From positions 57,261 through 121,260 of the forward strand of contig BDSI01000213.1 of the NCBI GenBank assembly GCA_003117195.1: a DNA stretch of 64,000 nucleotides, given 5' to 3'. Of the stretch, positions 56,344-64,000 are shown piece by piece. Each line of letters starts with the position of its first letter. Position 1 is the first letter of the stretch. Source of the stretch: Eudorina sp. 2006-703-Eu-15 (taxonomy: Eukaryota; Chlorophyta; Chlorophyceae; Chlamydomonadales; Volvocaceae). The position numbers and the translations under genes were made by a program. The notes beneath the pieces were generated by a model. The model saw nothing but the letters and a program-made list of their open reading frames with translations, did no database searches and was not told the DNA's origin.

Positions 56344-57415
56344 CGCGGGGTAAAAAGACTACGGGTACAACGAGCGAATTTCCTTTATTTGTTGCGACGT
56401 TGTCTTTGTCGGCTCAGGCAAATTCACATGGACTGATGCTAACCTTCTCTGGCCGAAAATTGTGCAGTGATTGCTCTTGTGAGTCAGGCACTTTGTACAT
56501 AAGTCTGAGGGCTGCTGCGGACCACTCAGCTCATTATGATCAAGTGCTGGAAGCAAACTTCAACTGGAGCTAACATCCATGTGACGTATTGCATTGTTTG
56601 CAGAGTAGATAATACGGTGTCCGTACCGGCTGTCCCGGAAGTTTAAATGTCGCTCGTTGTACTTGGCTGTTTCACGGGGCCGCGCTGTTTGTCTCGTGTG
56701 ATGTGGGTTAGTAGGCCCTGATTCTACTATCTTCAGCCTGAACATCACCCAGGGCATAACTGCCTGGCCCGTTGCCAACCATGTTTCGCGACGTAATGTG
56801 TCGGCTGCTTGTCTCGGGGGCTCCTGTTCAGAAGCACGTGGCAAGGCTCCTTGATCTGCACCCCACCCGTGGTGCCCCTGGATGAGATCAAAGTCGCAGC
56901 GGACCCCGCGGCTCATCGGTGACAGCCGCAGCCTCGCTCCCAACCACATACTGCAAAAACCGAAACCGCGCCACTTTCGCGCACCGGACAGGCGCCACAT
57001 ACAAGCCAGTGCACCTACCGAAGCACACCCAGCCGCACCCACTCTACCAGGGAAGAGGGAACCACCCACTTCCTGAGAACCAGCCATTCGTAACCGAGGC
57101 TCATAAAGCCCGCTCAGGGACAGTTAGCCACCGGGCGCGGCACCCCTGCCAGCAAACCACCACCACGGCCAAGACCGGCTCCCGTGTCCGGCAGTCTTGG
57201 AAGGCGACGGGGGCTCGCGTGCCACCATTAAGGGGCCTGTCCGGAATGTCTCTGTCTCCGGGCCAAGAACCCCTCCTCCATTCACAAGGGCCCTGCCGTT
57301 GCGTGATCGCCCCATCCCCTCGCGGCCCCCACTGAGGCCACTGGAAACCGGTTGGTTATCCTGCCCTTGTGGCAGAGGTCCAACGGCACAACATGCGGTT
57401 ATCTTGTACCTCGCT
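56344..57415. other. intergenic, no gene seen
   Basis: A minus-strand open frame at 56560-57087 lacks motifs, splice context and typical codon bias. Nothing else is supportable. Confidence 0.45.
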
Positions 57416-57960
57416 TCAAGAGGCGGTGCGTAGTCCCCACTCCCCAGTCACCGCTGACCCGTGGAGCGGGCTCCAAAAATCCGCCATGGCACTTGCTGAC
57501 GCCAAATCGACAATCTCCCCCACGCACTGTTGCACCCCCGTGGCGGGCTGGGCCAGCCACATTTGCTGTCTACCGTATGAATGCCCATCTCTATTCTCTG
57601 CGCGCGCGACAACTGCTTGGGCCACTCGGCACGCTACGCCTGCAGCCCCAAAAATGGTGTTGCCTCGGCGTCGGCCGCATCGCCCGCGTCCCCAGGTATG
57701 TCCCGCACCCGCACGGGGTCACGGCGGCCCCCCTCATACGCGCATTTCCCAGCATCGGGATCCCATCAACCGCCAGTCGACAATACGCCTCCTTATCAGC
57801 ATCTCCCCATTTGATGTCCGCCCACATCCTCTGCATATTCTTACCACCCTTGAAACCATCCTCTGCACTTGGGACAGCGGTATCGGTCCACGTATGTATC
57901 CTCCACTCGCTCCCAGTGCTTCCCTAGACAGCATGCGTATGTGCCATACGTACGTCGCCC
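57416..57960 (-). pseudogene. C-terminal remnant of a non-LTR reverse transcriptase (zinc-knuckle region)
   Basis: Minus-strand blocks in two frames read KEAYCRLAVDGIPMLGNARM, then GAAVTPCGCG, then RQHHFWGC, and further on MWLAQPATGVQQCVG and VDLASASAMADFW. The C-x-C-G ... HHFW-C layout after a GIPxxGNAR segment is that of the zinc-binding region at the end of L1-like reverse transcriptases (zf-RVT type). The frame changes near 57620, so the copy is decayed. Confidence 0.45.
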
Positions 57961-58762
57961 ATCCCTAAACCCGCGAAACTGCAGTGCCGTACCGCAATGC
58001 ACGGTGTACTCACGGCCGTTACCGCTACCCTAGGGTACCCCGCGAGCGCACACGCAAACGCCTGCGCGCGCTCCGTGCTTCTATCTGGCACATACAATCC
58101 CTGGGGGGCTCACTCCTTGACGATCGATCGATTCCCGCTGGGACGAATCCTCGCACGTGGGTTCCTGCCCAGTTGCGTGCGATAGATGCGGATACCCCCG
58201 CGCGCAAGGCCTGCTCACCTTCACGGTCACGGTCGCTGGCTGCTGGTAGGTATGGGTCGCGCCGCGGATTGACCCACTGGCCACTGCCACTGGCGCCGGG
58301 ACAGGGCGGGCTAGAGGAGCAAGGCAATCCGCTGTGGCGGCTGTTGGCTCGGGTGCCGTAAGCGATGTATGTATGTCCTATGCCGTTGCGTAGCGGCAAG
58401 CAGGAGCCCTTCGCGAAACCCGCTTGTTACCGGTGCGGCACCCCGCCAACCAACACGAGCAGCCCGAATACACAGAAAAGAGAAGGGCCGGCATGTGGCA
58501 CGTCAGGGGGAAGGCAACCGTCGGCCCAGCCCCGGTCGTCGTGGGTAAACCTGCGCTGGGGCCGCCGCCGCCTCGCAGCTTCCGGGTTCCGCGCTGACCA
58601 CCCAAGACGAGGTGTAGGGGTAAATAGGAGGTTTGCTTCGTGTCGTACGACGTCGTGACTTGCTGACGACTCCTCATCACCCAACAGCAACCTTGGCAGA
58701 CCACAGTAGTGGTTTTTATTGCGGCGTTGAGGTGTGGACTGTGGAGGTGTCTTGCCGCGTTT

Positions 58763-58841
58763 GGCGGTGGGGCCTGCTGGGGGTCTCCCTGGTATACACC
58801 GTCGACCCCTTTGGGGCCCGCTGTAACGTTCATTCATTCAG
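58763..58841 (+). repeat. CATT-tailed dispersed repeat, copy 3
   Basis: Same segment as 7529-7612: GGCGGTGGGGCCTGCTGGGG, GGTATACACC, ACCCCTTTGGGG, CTGTAACGTT and a CATT tail, with about ten substitutions. It is in opposite orientation to the neighbouring reverse-transcriptase remnant. Confidence 0.7.
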
Positions 58842-60214
58842 TAGTGCCGCATGCGGCTTCCAATCAATGTGTGCGAGACAGGGAAATTCAATCGGAAGGC
58901 CGCCGGGATTGCGATCGAGGTCTCAACAGTTGTGTGACTTATTACATCTTGAGCGAGCTCATCAAGCTCGTCACCCAGCAGCTCACGCCTGTAACGATTA
59001 CGACCAGAATATTATCATGATATTTCCGACTAATAATCAATGGCTGTCGGGGCTCACGAAAGTGAGAAACGACCGTTGGGATTTGTTGGCGAAACCATTT
59101 TGGAGCCCGGGTCGTACATCAAGATCTCAAGGCGTCGGCATGATAAGCCGACTTGCGGAGCTGATGAGAGGAATTGATATTATTCACATGGTACATGATC
59201 CTATTGGCTGCATCAAGCAAGCAACCAGGCTGTTGCGAACCCCATCACCCATCATCCACTCCACCCTGCCTTCCCAGCCAGAGCACTCGTATCTATCGCT
59301 GTATGTACCTCCCGACCCACGGGTCCGTGGGTCCATCTATCCTCTGTCTCGTCCTGCCTCCCTAACTTTCCCTGTCCATCCGTCCATGATGATACTCTAT
59401 ATACGATATTTATATACGGTATGAATGTATGTATGTACACGCACTATGTACGCCGCAGTGTGTATGTACGGCATGTCGCCAACTATATACACGAACCGGC
59501 AGCGCATCCCTATCCACAGCGCGGCTCCGGCTCTCAGATTATGTACATGTGTTCGTAGCCAAATAAAAGGGATCTTCAGGCATACCCGTCCGAAGAGGGT
59601 GTCGAACATGTCCACCTCGTAAGTGTTACTACTATATCTCCAAAAAGGAATGGGGGGTTAACATAAAAAGGATGGGGCGTTCAATCCCAAGAAAATGTAT
59701 GAAACCGGTGACGCTGACTCCCACCACTCGCTTCGAACCGGTGACGCTGACTCCCACCAATTGCTTCGTACCGGCCGATATCCCATCCACAGCAACTAAC
59801 CGACCAGCGTACTACCATCCGACCAATGCCGTACAGACTCACCTACAATCATGAGGCAGGGCAGCTCATACCGGTTATGCAGCTGTCCAAGACCTTGCGA
59901 ACAAATGTAAGAATGAAAATTAAATTACTAAAGAAGGATGCGTGCCGGAACGGAGGTTCCCCGGGGGGTTGGAGGCGCTGAACATAAATGCGTTACGGAT
60001 GCGCTAGCTGCCGGACCTGCCGCCGAGCGACCCTACCTTACCCTCTGGCCACAACTGGCGCCGGGACGACTGGCTGAAGCCCATCCGCGCTGAATTATGA
60101 CTGCTACTGCTACTGCCACTGCCGTTGGTACTGCCATTGCGACCCCTACCCCTGCCGCACAGATGTGTCATGACACGGCCACACGGGCGGGTGGGTAGCT
60201 GGGTCCCCCTCGCC
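58842..60214. other. intergenic, no gene seen
   Basis: AT-richer than the flanks. Contains two tandem 33-bp copies of AACCGGTGACGCTGACTCCC... at 59703-59768. Nothing coding is supported. The 3' UTR of the glycoprotein gene runs into this region on the minus strand. Confidence 0.5.
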
Positions 60215-62789
60215 TCAGCACCTCCTGCTGGTGCCCAGGTGCAGCGCCAGCCAGACGGTGGTTCCAGAGCCGGCTGTCGGGGCGGGCAGGGTCAGCTCCA
60301 CAGCGAATGGGGACGGGCCCGAGATGGGTACGGCGGGGATCGGTACGGCAGCGGGCGTCCAGGAGCCTGCGTGTGTGTGTACGGCATTGGGCGGCCGTAT
60401 GCGGTGGGGCAGACAGGGGTCAGGGGGAGATGCTGCCTGACGTGTGTGTGTGTACGGAACGGAACGGACAGGGGAGGGGAGGGGAGGCTGCTACCGGGTG
60501 CAAGTGCCTCTGGCCCCTCCGTGACCCCTCGCTTCCGCCGCTTGTGTAGCCGCGTGTGAGGAGCGAGCGAGGCACCCGCCCCGACCATAGCCCAGGACCA
60601 GGCCCCGCGTGTGTGTATGGATGCGTGTATGCGTCGCCCATCGCGTCCCGACGGACCCCTCCGTCCGCACCTGGCGCCGAGGAGCCGAAATTGCTGTACC
60701 CGACGTACATATGTACGGCAGTGGCCGTGTCGCCGGTCTGGAAAATAGCGCCCGTGCAGCGGATCGTGACGGCGGAGGACGGAGGTACGGCATTGGATCT
60801 GCACGGGGGCAAAGCAACGAACACGGGCAGCATAAGACAGTGAACGGGCTCTCAGATAAGGCTATGACGGCCCTCGTTCAGAATATGGTGTAGGACTCTC
60901 TGACAGGGCGGTCGCGCGCGTAGCGCAGGAGGCACGGCATTTCCGAACGCATACCATGTGTGACATCCGACGACTAAATCTGAGGCCACATTCGATACAC
61001 CAATGTAAACGGACAGGCAGACCGCATCCAAGCCGGACCCCGGCCGGGCGGCGACTCACATTACGACGTCCAGGCTGCCAAACTCGTAGCCGTTGGCGGC
61101 GTCGTTCTTGGCGCAGCCCGCGCACATGAACAGGGCGTTGGCCGGGGTGATGTACGACTGCCCGCGGGGGGGCAGGGGCACGCTGAAGCTGCCGCCCCAC
61201 CTGTGGCAACAGACATGTCGTACAACACATGTCATGTCATAACATATGAGGTCATGCAGCAGAAAGGGAAGAGGAGGGATCGGAAGGCGAATGGACCCAC
61301 GAGTCATTGCCGTAGTTTCGTACACCCGCCGGTAGGTTGCATGGGATCAGGGCCGGCAGTTTATCATGTGGTCTCGTGAAACCGACGCGTGGGCGGGCCA
61401 GGGAATGCAAGGCAATTCTACACTTCCCCTACCTGGAGTTGTCCGGAATGGTGGTCCAGTTGAACACAACGCCCTGGCCCCCACCGGCTGTGGCCGAGGT
61501 GCCGTTCGGGTACACAGCCGGGACGGTGGTGCCACTGACGGCGGTTTGAGAGGGCGGCAGCCGGGGAAAGGCCCATGCCGTATCCTGACACACTGGCGGT
61601 GGCGGCGGGCTGGGAGGAGGCGGCGGCGGCGGGCTGGGCGGGAGCGGCGATGGCGGGGACGGAGGCTGCGGGCTGGGCGGGGGCGATGGCGGCGGGCTGG
61701 GTGGTGGCGGTGGCGGCGGGCTGGGAGGAGGCGGCGGCGGCGGGCTGGGCGGGAGCGGCGATGGCGGGGACGAAGGCTGCGGGCTGGGCGGGGGCGATGG
61801 CGGCGGGCTGGGTGGTGGCGGTGGCGGCGGCTGGGAGGAGGCGGCGGCGGCGGGCTGGGCGGGAGCGGCGATGGCGGGGACGGAGGCTGCGGGCTGGGCG
61901 GGGGCGATGGCGGCGGGCTGGGTGGTGGCGGTGGCGGCGGGCTGGGAGGAGGCGGCGGCGGCGGGCTGGGCGGGAGCGGCGATGGCGGGGACGGAGGCTG
62001 CGGGCTGGGCGGGGGCGATGGCGGCGGGCTGGGTGGTGGCGGTGGCGGCGGGCTGGGAGGAGGCGGCGGCGGCGGGCTGGGCGGGAGCGGCGATGGCGGG
62101 GACGGAGGCTGCGGGCTGGGCGGGGGCGATGGCGGCGGGCTGGGTGGTGGCGGTGGCGGCGGGCTGGGAGGAGGCGGCGGCGGCGGGCTGGGCGGGAGCG
62201 GCGATGGCGGGGACGGAGGCTGCGGACTGGGCGGGGGCGATGGCGGCGGGCTGGGTGGTGGCGGTGGCGGCGGGCTGGGAGGAGGCGGCGGCGGCGGGCT
62301 TGGCGGGAGCGGCGATGGCGGGGACGGAGGCTGCGGGCTGGGCGGGGGCGATGGCGGCGGCTGGGTGGTGGCGGTGGCGGCGGGCTGGGAGGAGGCGGCG
62401 GCGGCGGCTGGGCGGGAGCGGCGATGGCGGGGACGGAGGCTGCGGCTGGGCGGGGGCGATGGCGGCGGGCTGGGTGGTGGCGGTGGCGGCGGGCTGGGAG
62501 GAGGCGGCGGCGGCGGGCTGGGCGGGAGCGGCGATGGCGGGGACGGAGGCTGCGGGCTGGGCGGGGGCGATGGCGGCGGGCTGGGTGGTGGCGGTGGCGG
62601 CGGGCTGGGAGGAGGCGGCGGCGGCGGGCTGGGCGGGAGCGGCGATGGCGGGGACGGAGGCTGCGGGCTGGGCGGGGGCGATGGCGGCGGGCTGGGTGGT
62701 GGCGGTGGCGGCGGGCTGGGAGGAGGCGGCGGCGGCGGGCTGGGCGGGAGCGGCGATGGCGGGGACGGAGGCTGCGGGGGGGGGGGGGG

Positions 62790-62825
<36 letters not shown>

Positions 62826-64000
62826 CGGGCGGGAGCGGCGATGGCGGGGACGGAGGCTGCGGGCTGGGCGGGGGCGATGGCGGCGGGCTGGGTGGTGGCG
62901 GTGGCGGTGGGCTGGGAGGAGGCGGCGGCGGCGGGCTTGGCGGGAGCGGCGATGGCGGGGACGGAGGCTGCGGACTGGGCGGGGGCGATGGCGGCGGGCT
63001 AGGTGGTGGCGGTGGCGGCGGGCTGGGAGGAGGCGGCGGCGGCGGGCTGGGCGGGAGCGGCGATGGCGGGGACGGAGGCTGCGGACTGGGCGGGGGCGAT
63101 GGCGGCGGGCTAGGTGGTGGCGGTGGCGGCGGGCTGGGAGGAGGCGGCGGCGGCGGGCTGGGCGGGAGCGGCGATGGCGGGGACGGAGGCTGCGGGCTGG
63201 GCGGGGGCGATGGCGGCGGGCTGGGTGGTGGCGGTGGCGGCGGGCTGGGAGGAGGCGGCGGCGGCGGGCTGGGCGGGAGCGGCGATGGCGGGGACGGAGG
63301 CTGCGGACTGGGCGGGGGCGATGGCGGCGGGCTGGGTGGTGGCGGTGGCGGCGGGCTGGGAGGAGGCGGCGGCGGCGGGCTTGGCGGAAGCGGCGATGGC
63401 GGGGACGGAGGCTGCGGGCTGGGCGGGGGCGATGGCGGCGGGCTGGGTGGTGGCGGTGGCGGCGGGCTGGGAGGAGGCGGCGGCGGCGGGCTGGGCGGGA
63501 GCGGCGATGGCGGGGACGGAGGCTGCGGACTGGGCGGGGGCGATGGCGGCGGGCTAGGTGGTGGCGGTGGCGGCGGGCTGGGAGGAGGCGGCGGCGGCGG
63601 GCTGGGCGGGAGCGGCGATGGCGGGGACGGAGGCTGCGGGCTGGGCGGGGGCGATGGCGGCGGGCTGGGTGGTGGCGGTGGCGGCGGGCTGGGAGGAGGC
63701 GGCGGCGGCGGCTGGGCGGGAGCGGCGATGGCGGGGACGGAGGCTGCGGGCTGGGCGGGGGCGATGGCGGCGGGCTGGGTGGTGGCGGTGGCGGCGGGCT
63801 GGGAGGAGGCGGCGGCGGCGGCTGGGCGGGAGCGGCGATGGCGGGGACGGAGGCTGCGGGCTGGGCGGGGGCGATGGCGGCGGGCTGGGTGGTGGCGGTG
63901 GCGGCGGGCTGGGAGGAGGCGGCGGCGGCGGGCTGGGCGGGAGCGGCGATGGCGGGACGGAGGCTGCGGGCTGGGCGGGGCGATGGCGGCGGCGGGCTGG
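60215..64000 (-). CDS. hydroxyproline-rich extracellular matrix glycoprotein (pherophorin-like), 3' part
   Basis: Minus strand, 5' end beyond the window. Exons: from off-window to 61433, then 61200-61060, 60798-60671 and 60366-60215 (TGA), with intron phases 2, 2 and 1, all consistent. The first exon carries tandem 37-residue blocks of SPPPSPPPSP, SPQPPSPPSPLPPSP and PPPPPPP type, the hydroxylated and glycosylated rod of volvocine cell-wall and matrix proteins. It then reads VCQDTAWAFPRLPPSQTAV and GVVFNWTTIPDNSRWGGSFS. The following exons give VPLPPRGQSYITPANALFMC, AGCAKNDAANGYEFGSLDVV, SSAVTIRCTGAIFQTGDTAT, VHMYVGYSNFGSSAP, FAVELTLPAPTAGSGTTVWL and the end ALHLGTSRRC. This C-terminal domain looks secreted and beta-rich, with NGT and NWT glycosylation sites. 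The rod frame is interrupted in this assembly by single-G deletions. Confidence 0.8.
61590..64000. repeat. 111-bp tandem repeat (~21 copies) encoding the Pro-rich rod
   Basis: The unit is 111 bp = 37 codons. On the plus strand each copy contains GGAGGAGGCGGCGGCGGCGG, GGAGCGGCGATGGCGGGGAC, GGAGGCTGCGGGCTGGGCGG and GGGTGGTGGCGGTGGCGGCG. Copies are almost identical, differing by rare substitutions (GGACTGGG, GGGCTAGG, GGGCTTGG) and single-G losses at about 61828, 62361, 62405, 62443, 63709 and 63815, with more near 63950-63980. The long plus-strand frame through it is an antisense artefact. Confidence 0.9.
62776..62825. other. G homopolymer (14 G, C, 35 G)
   Basis: Interrupts one 111-bp repeat copy between GAGGCTGC and CGGGCGGGAGC. 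No other copy has anything similar, and a genuine 49-G tract is implausible in a coding repeat. It is most likely a sequencing or gap-filling artefact. Confidence 0.8.

Noticed and set aside
61575..63557. Long plus-strand frames of Ala/Gly/Trp and Arg repeats
   Set aside because: Antisense of the Ser-Pro-Pro rod. The minus strand continues into a properly spliced C-terminal domain and stop.
1..64000. CRISPR array, rRNA, prophage or bacterial operon features
   Set aside because: No regularly spaced repeat-spacer structure, rRNA core or ribosome-binding-site-led gene strings. Spliced genes throughout indicate a eukaryotic nuclear genome.

Overview
The window looks like nuclear DNA of a volvocine green alga (Chlamydomonas/Gonium/Volvox group; genus not determinable from sequence alone). 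The evidence is GC-rich exons split by many 65-600 bp GT-AG introns, TGTAA polyadenylation motifs, long CAG/poly-Ala/poly-Pro tracts, a Ser-Pro-Pro-rich extracellular matrix glycoprotein, a chloroplast LHC-like protein, and decayed retroelements with minisatellites between gene islands.

Layout. 0-3.5 kb: a weakly supported multi-exon gene whose 3' part lies inside a ~1.5 kb palindrome (arms ~0.74-0.76 kb, 16-nt spacer). 3.6-7.3 kb: a decayed LTR-type retroelement region, with a reverse transcriptase scrap on the minus strand and a plus-strand run of integrase, PHD finger, a conserved linker block and an open methyltransferase-like frame. 7.3-9.2 kb: non-coding, with a short hairpin and a CATT-tailed repeat. 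9.26-16.04 kb: a four-exon gene for a ~2,011-aa disordered protein with an N-myristoylation-type start. 16.26-16.81 kb: intronless ASF1 histone chaperone. 17.75-18.82 kb: four-exon two-helix LHC-like protein. 21.5-27.5 kb (minus): ten-exon CCR4-NOT subunit 10 (CNOT10). 27.99-33.07 kb (plus): eight-exon diphthamide synthesis protein DPH2, divergent from CNOT10 across ~0.45 kb. 34.6-37.85 kb: a coiled-coil exon and a degenerate kinase-like gene. 40.1-41.0 kb: an Ala-rich protein of unknown function. 41-51.7 kb: mostly intergenic, with a duplicated minisatellite block (48.0-50.0 kb) and two possible exons near 46.5 kb. 51.7-54.8 kb (minus): an eight-exon MYND zinc-finger gene. 55.9-56.3 kb (minus): a short unknown gene. 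57.4-58.8 kb: non-LTR retroelement remnants. 60.2-64.0 kb (minus, 5' end outside the window): a hydroxyproline-rich glycoprotein with a 111-bp (37-aa) tandem repeat.

The identified genes belong to general cell functions: histone deposition (ASF1), mRNA deadenylation (CNOT10), eEF2 modification (DPH2), thylakoid pigment protein (LHC-like) and extracellular matrix. They are not an operon or pathway cluster. I built the exon models by matching splice motifs and reading phase. Most joins conserve phase exactly and recover family motifs, but transcript data would be needed to confirm them. The most unusual items are the retroelement carrying PHD and methyltransferase-like modules, and the long palindrome.
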